Positions 16,196 through 26,653 are shown, numbered from the stretch's first letter. The stretch: 64,000 nt of DNA from DASUPK01 sp963728875 (GCA_963728875.1 CAVSLJ010000003.1:186001-250000), one strand, 5' to 3'. The notes: generated from the sequence alone by a model not told the origin. A program made the numbers and translations.

Positions 16196-16845
16196 GCGGT
16201 CGGGGTCCGCAGCAGGCTCTGCCGGAGCTCCTCCACGGAGGTGAAGACGTCGCGCGCTCCCGCGTCGCGGAGCTCCTGTTCGGAGAACCCCCCGGTGAGG
16301 ACCGCCAGGGTCTCGACCCCGGCGCGCTTCGCTGCCTCGACGTCCCAGACCGTGTCGCCGATCAGCATGGCCTTACCGTCGGCGTCCACCTTGTCCAGCG
16401 CGATCTTGATCAGGTCGGGCTCGGGCTTGGTCTGCTCCACGTCGGCTGAGGTGGTCCAGGCGTCGACGATCTCGCGAGCATCGAGCAGGTCGAGGTAGTG
16501 CTCCACCTCCCAATCCTTCGCCGAGCTGGCCAGTACCACGGTGTTGTCTCGCTCCCGCAGATCCTCGATCAGCTCGCGCGAGCCCTCCATCGTCTGCACC
16601 TCGTCGATCAGCTTCTTGTACTCGTCAGACTCCGCCTCGCGGATGTCGTCGCCGGCACGTTCCTCGACCTCATCGCCGGCGACCGCGGCCACCAACTGGT
16701 CCCCGCCCATGCCGATGTGGCGGTGGATGCGCCAGAGCTGCTCGGTCACGTCGAAGCGCCGGAAGGCCCGGAACCAGGCGATCGCGTGCTGGTAGTTGGT
16801 ATCGACGAGCGTGCCGTCGACATCGAGGATCGCAATTCGGCTCAT
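16192..16845 (-). CDS. HAD-superfamily phosphatase
   Basis: A 217-residue haloacid-dehalogenase-type hydrolase, phosphoglycolate-phosphatase-like. Motif I is ILDVDGTLVDTN (nucleophile D9, acid D11), motif II is VLASSAKDW, motif III Lys is in EQTKPEPD, and motif IV is MLIGDTVWDVEAAKRAG. A helical cap fills residues 20-85. The start at 16845 follows directly after the palindrome 16848-16861 and has no Shine-Dalgarno, so it is probably leaderless. The divergent neighbour is a GH15 glycosidase; trehalose or glucose phosphate is a possible but unproven substrate. Confidence 0.9.
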   Translation of the reverse strand: MSRIAILDVDGTLVDTNYQHAIAWFRAFRRFDVTEQLWRIHRHIGMGGDQLVAAVAGDEVEERAGDDIREAESDEYKKLIDEVQTMEGSRELIEDLRERDNTVVLASSAKDWEVEHYLDLLDAREIVDAWTTSADVEQTKPEPDLIKIALDKVDADGKAMLIGDTVWDVEAAKRAGVETLAVLTGGFSEQELRDAGARDVFTSVEELRQSLLRTPTA

Positions 16846-16847
16846 CC

Positions 16848-16861
16848 GGGTAGGCCTACCC
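16848..16861. promoter_or_regulatory. 14-bp palindrome shared by two divergent leaderless starts
   Basis: GGGTAGGCCTACCC is a perfect 14-bp palindrome placed in the 18-bp gap between divergent start codons at 16845 (minus) and 16864 (plus). On both strands TAGGCCT ends 6 nt before the ATG, the spacing of a -10 element for a leaderless transcript. One palindrome may therefore serve as a bidirectional -10 or as an operator for both genes. Confidence 0.6.
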
Positions 16862-16863
16862 CG

Positions 16864-18693
16864 ATGGCCGAGAAATACCCGCAAATTGAGGACTACGGCC
16901 TGATCTCCGACTGCCAGACGGCCGCCCTGGTCTCGCGGACGGGGTCGATCGACTGGCTCTGCCTGCCGCGCTTCGACTCCGGCAGCAGTTTCGGCCGGCT
17001 CCTGGACTGGGAACGCGGCGGGCACTTCTCGATTCAGCCCTCACACAGCGGGGACCTCAGCATCCACTGCGCCTATCTCGAGAACACTCTGGTGCTGGAG
17101 ACGATCTTTCGGGTGGAGGGCGGGGAGGCGAAGGTCCTGGATTGCCTGACCGTGGGGCGCGAAGGGCCGCGGCACGATCCTCCGCGTCTACTCCGGGTGA
17201 TCGAAGGCGTTCGCGGATCCATCGGGTTCGAAATCGAGATCGTGCCCCGATTCGACTACGGCGAGGTCGACCCGTGGATCAGGCACCAGGGTCGTGGCGT
17301 CTACACGGCGATCGGCGGGGATGACGGCCTGGTGATCCACTCCGACGCGGAGCTCCAGGCGAATCGCCACGAGCTGCGGTCGCAGTGCACCGTGAAGCCG
17401 GGTGAACGGATTCGCACCAGCGTGGCGTTCACGGACCCGGCCGAGCTGGAGGAATCCGAGGCCCCGGTTCGGGGTCCCGACGAGCTCGACGAGGCCCTCG
17501 ATGACACGATCGCCTACTGGCGCAAGTGGTCGGAGTCGCTCTCGATGCGAGGCCCCGACGCCCCGAGCTCCATCCGATCGGCCCTCACCCTGAAGGCCCT
17601 CACGTACCACCGCTCGGGGGCGCTGGTCGCGGCGCCGACCACCTCGCTGCCGGAGACGCCCGGAGGCAAGCGGAACTGGGACTACCGCTACAGCTGGATT
17701 CGCGACTCCGCCCTGGCCGTCACCTGTCTCGCGGATCTCGGCGCCGAGGCCGAGGTCGACGCCACGCGCAGCTTCATGGAGCGCAGCTCGGCGGGCAACG
17801 CGGATGACCTTCAAATCCTCTACGGAGTCGGTGGCGAGCGGCGCCTCGATGAGCTGGAACTGGACCTCGCCGGATACCGGGATGCGCGGCCGGTGCGAGT
17901 CGGCAACGGAGCGGCCGGCCAGCTGCAGCTCGACGCGCTCGGACAACTCGTCCTCCAGACCTGGCTCTGGTATGAGCGTGGGCACGAACCGGATGACGAC
18001 TACTGGCGCTTCATCATCGACCTCGCAGACACCGCGGCCGAGCGTTGGCAGGAGCCCGACCGCGGCATCTGGGAATGGCGCAAAGGGCGCCACCACTTCA
18101 CGCACTCGAAGACCCTCTGCTGGGTCGCGCTTGACCGGGCGCTGGACCTTGCGCGCCGGTGCATGAGGAAGGCGCCCGAACGTCGCTGGCGCAAGGCGAG
18201 GGACGAGATTCGCGGCGCGATCGAGCGGCGCGGCTACGACTCGCAGCGGGGCGTCTTCGTCAAGGCGTTCGACGAGCGGGGCATGGATGCCGCTCTGCTA
18301 CGGCTGCCCGCCGTCGGATTCGTCGAATACGAGGACGAGCGAATGATCAGGACCGTCGATGCGATCCGCGAGGAGCTCGACTTCGACGGGCTCATACGCC
18401 GCTATGACGGGGACGACGGCCTTCCGGGCGAGGAGGGAGCGTTCCTGGCGGCCACCTTCTGGGTCGTCGAGGTGCTGGCGCGTCAGTCGCGGACGGAGGA
18501 GGCGCGCGAGGTGTTCGATCGGGCCATGCAGACCGCGAACGGGCTAGGGCTCTTCTCGGAGGAATACGATCCCCGCCGCAACGAGATGCTCGGCAACTTC
18601 CCGCAGGCGCTCACGCACCTCTCCCAGATCGAAGCGGCCATGGCCCTTTCCGCGCGGCCGCGCTCGGAGACGGCCGCCGCCGCGGTCACCTGA
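16864..18693 (+). CDS. Glycoside hydrolase family 15 protein (glucoamylase/trehalase-like)
   Basis: A 609-residue GH15 protein. The N-terminal beta-sandwich domain (residues 1-230; IEDYGLISDCQTAALVS, SIDWLCLPRFDS) is followed by an (alpha/alpha)6 barrel. Barrel motifs are NWDYRYSWIRDSAL (271-284), the catalytic general acid region GIWEWR (E404), HSKTLCWVALDRAL, and the catalytic base region GLFSEEYDP (about 563-570). Such proteins act on alpha-glucans or trehalose in the cytoplasm; no signal peptide is seen. Leaderless start from the shared palindrome. It converges on the zinc-ribbon gene with an 8-bp overlap. Confidence 0.93.
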   Translation: MAEKYPQIEDYGLISDCQTAALVSRTGSIDWLCLPRFDSGSSFGRLLDWERGGHFSIQPSHSGDLSIHCAYLENTLVLETIFRVEGGEAKVLDCLTVGREGPRHDPPRLLRVIEGVRGSIGFEIEIVPRFDYGEVDPWIRHQGRGVYTAIGGDDGLVIHSDAELQANRHELRSQCTVKPGERIRTSVAFTDPAELEESEAPVRGPDELDEALDDTIAYWRKWSESLSMRGPDAPSSIRSALTLKALTYHRSGALVAAPTTSLPETPGGKRNWDYRYSWIRDSALAVTCLADLGAEAEVDATRSFMERSSAGNADDLQILYGVGGERRLDELELDLAGYRDARPVRVGNGAAGQLQLDALGQLVLQTWLWYERGHEPDDDYWRFIIDLADTAAERWQEPDRGIWEWRKGRHHFTHSKTLCWVALDRALDLARRCMRKAPERRWRKARDEIRGAIERRGYDSQRGVFVKAFDERGMDAALLRLPAVGFVEYEDERMIRTVDAIREELDFDGLIRRYDGDDGLPGEEGAFLAATFWVVEVLARQSRTEEAREVFDRAMQTANGLGLFSEEYDPRRNEMLGNFPQALTHLSQIEAAMALSARPRSETAAAAVT

Positions 18694-18850
18694 GGCACCA
18701 AGTCTCGTTCTGGCAGCGCGGGCAGACGGGCAAGTTGGTGACGCCCGGGCGGGTCCTGATCTGCTGCTCGCACCGCCGGCAGACGTAGACGCCCGGCGTC
18801 ACGGTCTCGCCGGAGAGCAGCGCGGTCCCCCGCGAGTAGCCCTTCTTCAT
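18686..18850 (-). CDS. Small zinc-ribbon protein
   Basis: A 54-residue protein with two CxxC knuckles (VCRRCEQQ and VCPRCQNETW) separated by 16 residues, expected to fold as a rubredoxin-like zinc ribbon. Its ATG overlaps the stop of the FAD/Fe-S oxidase by 4 bp, so it is translationally coupled as the last gene of that operon. It could be an electron-transfer or assembly partner; this is inferred only from position. Confidence 0.78.
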   Translation of the reverse strand: MKKGYSRGTALLSGETVTPGVYVCRRCEQQIRTRPGVTNLPVCPRCQNETWCLR

Positions 18851-21800
18851 CGCCGCACCCGCGAGATCGCCACACCGGCCCCCAGCGCAGCGGCCACAGC
18901 CCCGGCCACCTTGGCGCTCTTCGGCACTCCCCCGTTGAGCACGACGTCCGGGTAGGCCTGCTCCGGGTGAGACCCGCTGACCCCATCGGGGCCGTTGTCG
19001 AGCGCCATCTCCAGCAGCTGCGCCGTGTGCAGGGCCCGCCGGTCGGAGAGCTGCTCGATCTGCGTCTTGCAGGAGAACCCGTCGGCGACGATCAAGGTGC
19101 CCTCTCCCGCCTCGCGGACTGCGGGAAGGAGCCGCTGCTCGGCGATGTCGACGGAGATCTCGTGATGGCCGTGCTCGAAGCCGAACGAGCCCGCGAGCCC
19201 GCAACACCCCGAGTCCAGGATCTCGAAGTCGAGTCCCATCCGCTCGTAGAGCTTCTGCTCGGCACTCATCCCCATCACCGCCTCTTGGTGGCAGTGCCCG
19301 TGCACGACCGCCTTGCGACGCAGCTGCGGCACGTCCCACTCGGATGCGTGCTCCTCCAGGAACTCCCCGAGGGTCACGACGAGGCGCTTGAGGCGCTCGG
19401 CGTCGAGGTCCTTCGGCATCAGGTTCGGCAGCTCGTCGCGGAAGGCGGCGACGCAGCTCGGCTCCAGCCCGACGATCGGGACACCCGCGCGCAGCTGCGG
19501 GCGCAGCTGCGAGAGCATTCGTCGCCAGAAGAGCTTCGCCGTGTCGAGCATGCCGTAGTCATAGAGCGGGCGCCCGCAGCAGAGGGCCGCCTGCGGCACG
19601 ACCACGCGGTAGCCGGCCGCCTCCAGGACCCGGGTGGCCGCCTTCATCGGCTCGGGATGCAGGTAGTTGTTGAAGGTGTCGGGGAAGAGCAGGACCGGGT
19701 CGGCGTTCGGGTTCACCTCTCCCCTGCCCTCGAACCACGACTTGAAGGTCTCATGGGCGAAGCGCGGCATCTCCCGCTGCGGACTGATCCCGCCCAGCCT
19801 CTTGACGATGCTGCTGATCCCCGGCGCCGAGGTGAGGAGGTTGGCCAGTCGCGGCACGTGCTGGGCCAGCCGGGCGTGGACCATGATCAGTCCCATCGTG
19901 TACGCCTGCGGAGGCCGCAGCCTGCGCTTGTAGTGGCCGGAGAGGAACTCGGCCTTGTAGGTGGCCATGTCGACGTTCACGGGGCAATCGCCCTTGCATC
20001 CCTTGCACGAGAGACAGAGGTCGAGGGCCTCCTCCACCTCGTCCGAGCGGAAGCCGTCGGTGATCACGTCCCCCTCCAGCATCTCGTAGAGGATCCGGGC
20101 GCGACCGCGGGTCGTGTGCATCTCCTCCTTGGTCGCCATGAAGCTGGGGCACATCGTGCCGCTGTCGGTCTCGCGGCATTTGCCCGCGCCCACGCAGCGG
20201 AGCGCGGCGTGGGCGAAGCTCCCGCCGTCCTCGGGATAGGCGAAGTGCGTCTTCGGCTCCCATGGCGCGTAGTCCGCGCCGAGCTTCATGTTCGAGACGA
20301 TCGGATACGGATCGACGACCTTGTGAGGGTTCATCCGGTTGTCCGGATCCCAGATCGCCTTCATCTGGCGGAAGGCCTTGGTGAGCTCGTCGCCGTACAT
20401 CTTCGGCAGCAGCTCGGCCCGCTGCTGGCCGTCGCCGTGCTCGCCGGAGAGGGAGCCGCCGTAGGAGACGACCAGGTCGGCGGCCTCGTCGAGGAAGCTC
20501 CGCCAGTTCCGCAGCCCCTCCGCCGTTCGCAGATCAAAGTCGATTCGGCAATGGACGCAGCCGTCGCCGAAGTGGCCATAGAGCGCGGCGCGATAGTCGT
20601 GCTTGCCGAGCAGCTCCTTGAAGTCGCGCAGGTAGTCGCCGAGTCGCTCCGGTGGGACCGCGGCGTCCTCCCAGCCGGGCCAGTGGTCGCGCTCCCCTGG
20701 AACGTAGGAGGTGGCGCCAAGACCCGCCTCGCGGACCTCCCAGAGCTTCTCCTCCTCGCTCTCGTCGTCGAAGAGCTTCATCGAGGGCGCATCCGAGTCC
20801 TTGCGCAGCCGCTTCATGCAGTCCCGCGCCCGCTGGTCGGCTTCCTCGTCGCTGTCGCCGCCGAACTCGACCAGGAGCCAGCCGGCCCCCTCCGGCAGCA
20901 GGGGCACCTCAGACTCGTGCGTGCCCTGAGCGATCATGTCGTCGACGAGCCGCTGATCCATGCCCTCCAGCCCAGTGGGCCCGTACTCCAGGATCTCCGG
21001 CACGTGGTCGGCGGCCCGGAAGATCTCCTCGTAGCCCAGCACGAGGAGAGAGCGCGACGGCGGGCTGTGCACCAGCCGGACGGTCGCCTCCAGCACGGTC
21101 GCCAGCGTCCCCTCCGAGCCGACCAGGGCCCGCGCGACGTTGAACCCCTTCTCCGGCAGCAGCTCGTCGAGGTTATAGCCCGAGACGCGCCGCGGGATGT
21201 CCGGGAAACGGGCCCGGATCTCGTCCGCATAGCGGTCGCGGAGGTCGCGCATGCGGCGGTAGATCTCTCCCCGGCGCCCACCGACGGCGACGATCCGCTC
21301 GAGCTCCTCCTCGGACGTCGGACCCACGCGCATCCTCTCGCCGTCGTAGGTGACGATCTCGAGCTTCTGGACGTTGTCGGAGGTGCGCCCCGCCATCACC
21401 GAGTGGATGCCGCACGAGTTGTTGCCGATCATCCCGCCGAAGGTCGCGTACTCGTGCGTCGACGTGTCCGGGGCGAAGGTGAGGTCGAAGCGCTCCTCGG
21501 TGACCTGCGCGAGCTGGTCCCGAATCACGCCGGGCTCCACGCGGGCAACGCGACGCTCCGGGTCGATCTCGACGATGTTCCGGAGCTTCTTTGAGACGTC
21601 GATCACGACCGCACGATTCGTGGTCTCCCCGGAGAGGCTCGTCGCACAGCCGCGCGGCAGGACCGGGGCCGAATGCCATGGCAGATCGCGACCGCCGCCG
21701 CGATCTCATCCGTCGTCTCGGGGATCACGACGCCGAGCGGGTGCTGGCGGTAGTTCGAGCTGTCGTGGGAGTAGATGGCGCGGCTCCCGGCGTCGAAGCG

Positions 21801-21932
21801 CACCTCCCCGCGCAGCGCCTTGCGCAGATCTCGCTGCAGCGCCTTCACCTCAACCTTCTCGATTCCCTCCGGCTCCAGCTGGCCCGTGGCACCGAAGCCG
21901 CGGACACCACCGCCCTTTGCCGCGATCCCCAT
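18847..21932 (-). pseudogene. FAD-linked oxidase/4Fe-4S fusion (GlcD-GlpC type), one apparent frameshift
   Basis: A membrane-associated 2-hydroxyacid (D-lactate or glycolate type) dehydrogenase of about 1,028 codons. The FAD-binding PCMH domain begins YSHDSSNYRQHPLGVVIPET and continues after a frame break with APVLPRGCATSLSGETTN. The FAD-oxidase C-domain, ferredoxin motifs CVGAGKC and CLSCKGCKGDCP, and two CCG domains (LCCGRPLYDYG, CCGLAGSFGFE) follow. One base is missing near 21678-21682, between AVAICH and the SAPVLPRG stretch; the rest is intact. ATG at 21932 comes 2 nt after the enolase-family stop. The intact frame alone spans 18847-21606. Confidence 0.82.
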
Positions 21933-21934
21933 CT

Positions 21935-23129
21935 TCACTCGGCTCGGAAGCGGTCCGCTTCGGAGCGCAGCTCTAGCCCCAACCCGGGCCGGCACCCGTC
22001 GGGCGTCAGCAGTCCGCCCTCCGGGTCAAGCGTCCCTTCGAAGAGCAATGACTCCGCCCTGACGTGGTCATGGAAGTGCTCGAGGTGCTTCACGGACTCC
22101 ATCGCGCAGCACGCGTGTGCCGAGGCGGCTGGTGCGCAATGGCCCGAGAAGGGCACGCCGTGAGCACGGCAGATCCCATCGATCCGCAGCAGTTCGGTCA
22201 CGCCCCCGCACCGGGTGACGTCGGACTGGAGCACGTCGACCGCGTCCGCGGAGACGAGCCGCTCCGCGTCGAAGAGGCTCCAGTTGTACTCGCCGGCGGC
22301 GATCTCGATTCCCGCGGGACGCGCCCGGCGGATATGACGAAGGCCCGCGAGATCGTCGTTCGGAAGCGGCTCCTCCAACCAGACCACTCCCAGCTCGCGG
22401 AAGCGCTCGGCGTGCTCGAGGGCGTCAGCAACGGAGTCGTACGCCCCGTTCGCGTCGACCATCAGCTCAATGTTCGGGCCGATCACGTCTCGAACCACCT
22501 TGATCCGCTCGGGATCGGCGTCCGGGTCCCTGCCCACCTTGATCTTCACCGAACGCATCCCGGCTCGCACCCAGCCGCGTGCCTGCTCGCGGAGCGCGTC
22601 GTGGTCGTACGAGGTGAAGCCACCGCTGCCGTAGACGGGCACGGAGTCGCGGAACCGCGGCAGCGCGTCCGCGAGCGACAGGCCCAACAGACGAGCTTTC
22701 AGGTCCCAGAGGGCCATGTCCACCGCCGAAACGGCCATCGCTCCCACTCCCGGCTGTCCGGCATTCCGCAGGGCCCGGCGCATCTCGATCCACGTCGCTC
22801 GGGGGGCGCATGGCGTCGACGCCACGCACCACATCACTGAGCTTCGACTCGATCAGCGTGGCGACCGAGCGGTCGCCGTAGGTGTAGCCGATGCCGCTCT
22901 CACGCCCGTTGAAGGCCTCGACGATGACGATCGTCGTGGAGTCCCATTCGAGCGTCCCGTCGGATTCGGGCTTCTCGGTCGGGATCTCATAGGCCCCGGC
23001 CTCGAGGCCCTCGACCCGCGGCGTGACGTGCGTCGTGCGGCTGCGAACCGGAGCGGGATCGAGATCGTCACGCGCGGTCGTCAGCCCCCCCAGACTCGTC
23101 GTCCCCGCTGTCGCCCCGGCGCCCGCCAT
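21935..23129 (-). pseudogene. Mandelate racemase/muconate-lactonizing enzyme family protein, one apparent frameshift
   Basis: An enolase-superfamily enzyme of about 398 codons. The N-terminal capping domain (EGLEAGAYEIPTEKPESDG, then STTIVIVEAFNG) runs in one frame from ATG at 23129 to about 22810; the barrel continues in another frame from RATWIEMRRAL. The break coincides with a run of six G (22801-22806). Barrel motifs are VKIKVGRD, metal ligands in MVDANGAYD, WLEEPLP and AAGEYNW, then VLQSDVTRCGG. The start overlaps the poxB-like stop by 1 bp. Substrate probably a sugar acid or muconate-like acid; not determinable. Confidence 0.82.
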
Positions 23130-24910
23130 CAGCGCGCCGTGAGTTCCGCGGCCTTGCCCTTGATCGACTGCTTGATCAGCTCCCAGGACTCCGAGTCGCC
23201 CTTGAAGATCGCGGAGGCGAAGGCCTTGGCCTGGTCGACTCGGATGTGCGGCGGGAGCGGGGGCACGGTGGGATCGACATGCGCATCGATCACCACCGGG
23301 CGGTCGCTCGCCAGCGCGTCGTCCCAACCGGACCCGACATCGTGGGGGGTCTCCATCCGCACCCCGCGAAGCCCGATGTGCTCGGCATAGCCGGCGTAGT
23401 CGAAGTCGGGAACGTCCTGGCTGGCTTCGAGCTTCGGGTCGCCCTCGAGCACTCGCTGCTCCCAGGTGACCTGGTTGAGGTCGTGGTTGTTGAGGACCAT
23501 GACGATCAGCCTCGGGTCGGACCATTCCTTCCAGTACTTGGCGATCGTCACCAGCTCGCTGTTGCCGTTCATCTGCATGGCGCCGTCGCCGACGAGCGCG
23601 ATCGCCGGCCGATCGGGATGGGCGAACTTCGCGGCGATCGCGTATGGCACGCCGGGGCCCATCGTCGCCAGAGTCCCCGAGAGCGAGGCCATCATGCCCT
23701 CGCGCAGGCGCAGGTCGCGTGCGAACCAGTTGGCCGCCGAGCCCGAGTCCGAGCTCAGAATCGCGTAGTCAGGGAGACGTGAGCTCAGCTCCCAGAAGAC
23801 CCGCTGCGGGTTGATCGGGTCGGCGTCCTGCATCGCCCGTTCCTCGACGATCTTCCACCAGCGCTCCACGCCGTCGGTGATCTCATCGCGCCAGGAGCGG
23901 TCCTCCTTGCGCTCGAGGTGCGGGATCAGCGCCTGCAGGGTGCTGCGGGCGTCGCCGACCAGATGGGACTCCATCGGGTAACGGATTCCGATCATGCGCC
24001 CATCGAGGTCGATCTGGACGCCGCGGGCCTTGCCCTCCTCGGGCAGAAACTCGGAATACGGGAAGCTCGAGCCCACCATCAACAGCGTGTCGGCCCCCAT
24101 CATCAGATCCCAGCTCGGCTTGGTGCCGAGGAGGCCGATCGATCCGGTGACGTACGGGAGGTCGTCCGGCAGGGCCGCCCGTCCGAGGAGCGCCTTTGCC
24201 ACGCCGGCGCCGAGTAGCTCTGCGGTCTCCTTCACCTCCGCCGCAGCGCCCAGAGCGCCCTGGCCAATCAGCATCGCGACCTTCTGCCCGGAGTTGAGGA
24301 TCTCCGCCGCCTGGGCGATGTCGTCTTCCTGCGGGATGACGCGCGGCCGGGAGTAGCCGACGCCGGAGTGAATGGTTCCGTGAGCGTGCGGCGGATCAAC
24401 CGCCTTCTCCGACTGCACGTCGTTTGGGACGATGACGCAGGTGACTGTGCGCTCGGACTTGGCGATGCGGACGGCGCGGTCCACCGCGTGGCGCATCTGC
24501 TCGGGTGTGCTGACGAAGACGATGTACTCGCTGGCGACGTCCTTGAAGAGCGTCCCCAGGTCCACCTCCTGCTGGTAGTTGCCGCCGATCGCCATCGAGT
24601 CCTGCTGACCGACGATCGCGACCACTGGCTGGTGGTCGAGCTTCGCGTCATAGAGGCCGTTCAGCAGATGGATGGCGCCGGGGCCGGAGGTGGCGAGACA
24701 GACCCCGGGCTGGCCGGTCCACTTCGCGTGACCGCACGCCATGAACGCCGCCATCTCCTCATGTCTCGTCTGGACGAACTCGATCTCGTCCTCATGGCGG
24801 CCGAGGGCACCGAGAATCCCATTGATCCCGTCCCCGGGGTATCCGTAGATGCGCTCGATTCCCCATTCGTTGAGTCGCTCGAGCATGAAGTCGGCGGCGG
24901 TCTTCGACAT
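23129..24910 (-). CDS. Thiamine-diphosphate enzyme, pyruvate oxidase/quinone-dependent pyruvate dehydrogenase type
   Basis: A 593-residue ThDP enzyme with the three usual domains. The N-terminal PYR domain has the activating Glu (TRHEEMAAFMACGHA) and the SGPGAIHLLNG loop. A central FAD/nucleotide-like domain follows. The C-terminal PP domain holds the ThDP/Mg motif GDGAMQMNGNSELVTIAKYW ending in NN. Overall pattern resembles PoxB/YdaP, which oxidises pyruvate to acetate and CO2 with electrons to quinone. Strong ribosome site AGGAGG. First gene of a minus-strand operon with the enolase-family enzyme, FAD/Fe-S oxidase and zinc ribbon. Confidence 0.88.
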   Translation of the reverse strand: MSKTAADFMLERLNEWGIERIYGYPGDGINGILGALGRHEDEIEFVQTRHEEMAAFMACGHAKWTGQPGVCLATSGPGAIHLLNGLYDAKLDHQPVVAIVGQQDSMAIGGNYQQEVDLGTLFKDVASEYIVFVSTPEQMRHAVDRAVRIAKSERTVTCVIVPNDVQSEKAVDPPHAHGTIHSGVGYSRPRVIPQEDDIAQAAEILNSGQKVAMLIGQGALGAAAEVKETAELLGAGVAKALLGRAALPDDLPYVTGSIGLLGTKPSWDLMMGADTLLMVGSSFPYSEFLPEEGKARGVQIDLDGRMIGIRYPMESHLVGDARSTLQALIPHLERKEDRSWRDEITDGVERWWKIVEERAMQDADPINPQRVFWELSSRLPDYAILSSDSGSAANWFARDLRLREGMMASLSGTLATMGPGVPYAIAAKFAHPDRPAIALVGDGAMQMNGNSELVTIAKYWKEWSDPRLIVMVLNNHDLNQVTWEQRVLEGDPKLEASQDVPDFDYAGYAEHIGLRGVRMETPHDVGSGWDDALASDRPVVIDAHVDPTVPPLPPHIRVDQAKAFASAIFKGDSESWELIKQSIKGKAAELTAR

Positions 24911-25033
24911 GAATCCTCCTGGCTGGTGGTCTGAGCGTGGTCTTACCGGCCGGCCGACGCGCGAAACGTGTGCGGTCAGGCACGAAACGGAGACAGTTTG
25001 CGCCAAGAGGGCGCCGGGAATTGAGACGTCACG

Positions 25034-26027
25034 ATGGCGGGTGTCGCCTTGGTAACCGGTGCGTCCGCGGGAGTGGGAAGAGCCACTGCCCGCCGCTTCG
25101 CCGAGGAGGGATATGACGTTGCGCTGGTCGCGCGCGGGCGGGACGGCTCTCGAGGGGGCCCGCCTCGACATCGAGCGAATCGGCACCCGGCCCCTCCCGA
25201 TCCCCGCCGACGTCGCGGATCCCGAGCAGCTCGAGGACGCGGCCGAGCGGACCGAGGAGGCGCTCGGCCCTATCGACGTCTGGGTCAACAACGCGATGGC
25301 CACCGTCTTCGCACCCTTCGGGAAGATCGAGCCCGAGGAGTTTCGACGCGTCACCGAGGTCACCTACCTCGGCGTGGTCTGGGGCACACACGCCGCGCTG
25401 AAGCGGATGGTCTCGCGCGACAGCGGGTCGGTCGTGCTGGTGGGAAGCGCCCTCGCGTATCGTGGCATCCCACTCCAGTCCGCGTACTGCGGCTCGAAGC
25501 ATGCGATCAAGGGCTTCTTCGAGTCCGTCCGAACGGAACTGCTGCATGACAAGAGCTCGGTGAAGCTCTCAATGGTCGAGTTGCCGGCGCTCAATACTCC
25601 GCAGTTCGACCACTGCCGCACCCGGATGCCGAAGCAGCCGCAGCCGGTCCCGCCGATCTACCAGCCGGAGGTCGCCGCGGACGCGATCGCCTGGGCCGCT
25701 CGCAGCGGCGAGCGCGAGGTCTACGTCGGTGCGCCGACGTGGAAGACGATCTGGGGCGAGCGCATCGCGCCGGGCCTCGGCGACCGCTACCTGGCGAAGA
25801 ACGGCTACGAGGGACAGATGGCGGATGAGCCGGTCAACGGTGACCGGCCCGACAATCTCTTCGCGCCGGTTGAAGGCGACCGGGGCGCGCACGGGCAATT
25901 CGAGCAAGGAAGCAGGCGGAGGAGCCCGCTGCTCTGGCTCGGCAAGCATCGCCGCACCCTCGGAGCCGCGGCCCTTGCCGGGGCGGGAGCCGCCGCTGCG
26001 GCCACGGTCAAGCAGACGAAGGGCTGA
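25034..26027 (+). pseudogene. Short-chain dehydrogenase/reductase, one apparent frameshift
   Basis: A classical SDR of about 330 codons with a C-terminal extension. The NAD(P)-binding start VALVTGASAGVGRATARRF is in one frame. After a one-base change near 25145-25160 the second frame gives DVWVNNAMATVFAPF (NNA motif), SGSVVLVGSALAYRG (Ser) and the active site YCGSKHAIKGF (YxxxK). A hydrophobic Ala-rich tail suggests membrane association. The stop overlaps the coxB start by 1 bp, so it opens the respiratory operon. Substrate unknown. Confidence 0.8.
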
Positions 26028-26653
26028 TGGCCGACACGCGGGTCGAGGTCCAGGACCTCTTCGACGCGTATCTGTGGATCGCCGTGGCCGTGGCGCTAGT
26101 CGTCTTCGGAGCAGTCGGCTTTGCGATCGTCCGCTACCGCCGAAAGCCCGGCCGGGAGCCCAGTGGGCGCAGCGAGTGGCTCCGCGGCGAGCTCGCCTAC
26201 GTCGGCGTGCTCGTCCTGGCCGTCGCCGGGCTGGTTACCGCGACTTTCACGACCGAGGACAAGGTCGACGCGGTGTCGAGCGATCCGGCCGTGCGGATCC
26301 ACGTGACCGCGTTCCAGTGGGGTTGGACCTGGACCTACCCGGACCGGGTGTCGATCACCGGCAACAGCAACTCCCCGCCGACCTTTGCCGTCCCGGTGGG
26401 GAAGACGATCCAGTTCACGCTCACGTCCCGCGACGTGATCCACGCCTTCTGGATACCGGACCAGCGCTTCAAGCGCGACGCGTTCCCGAACCGGACGACG
26501 CGCTTCGACCTCGACTTCGACCGCACCGGAATGAACGGAGGCGTCTGCGCGGAGTTCTGCGGGCTGCGGCACTCCCAGATGGAATTCGACGTTCTCGCCC
26601 TCTCCCCCGCTGACTTCCAGAGCTGGCTCACCGATCGCGGAGGGACGCCGTGA
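26027..26653 (+). CDS. coxB: Cytochrome c oxidase subunit II
   Basis: The CuA subunit that accepts electrons for the oxidase. A short form of 208 residues: two membrane helices (about 15-36 and 55-75), then a cupredoxin domain. CuA ligands are visible: H139 (RDVIHAFW), C174, E176 carbonyl position, C178, H182 and M185 (CAEFCGLRHSQM). The aromatic electron-entry patch is FQWGWTWTYP. No fused cytochrome c domain. It overlaps the SDR by 1 bp and coxA by 4 bp. Confidence 0.94.
   Translation: MADTRVEVQDLFDAYLWIAVAVALVVFGAVGFAIVRYRRKPGREPSGRSEWLRGELAYVGVLVLAVAGLVTATFTTEDKVDAVSSDPAVRIHVTAFQWGWTWTYPDRVSITGNSNSPPTFAVPVGKTIQFTLTSRDVIHAFWIPDQRFKRDAFPNRTTRFDLDFDRTGMNGGVCAEFCGLRHSQMEFDVLALSPADFQSWLTDRGGTP

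Noticed and set aside
18967..21594. Very long plus-strand open frame (875 codons) opposite the FAD/Fe-S oxidase
   Set aside because: It is the antisense of a well-recognised enzyme with intact motifs; GC-rich codon use leaves such shadows open. Its composition (Leu, Arg, Val, Gly, His rich, no domain) is not protein-like.
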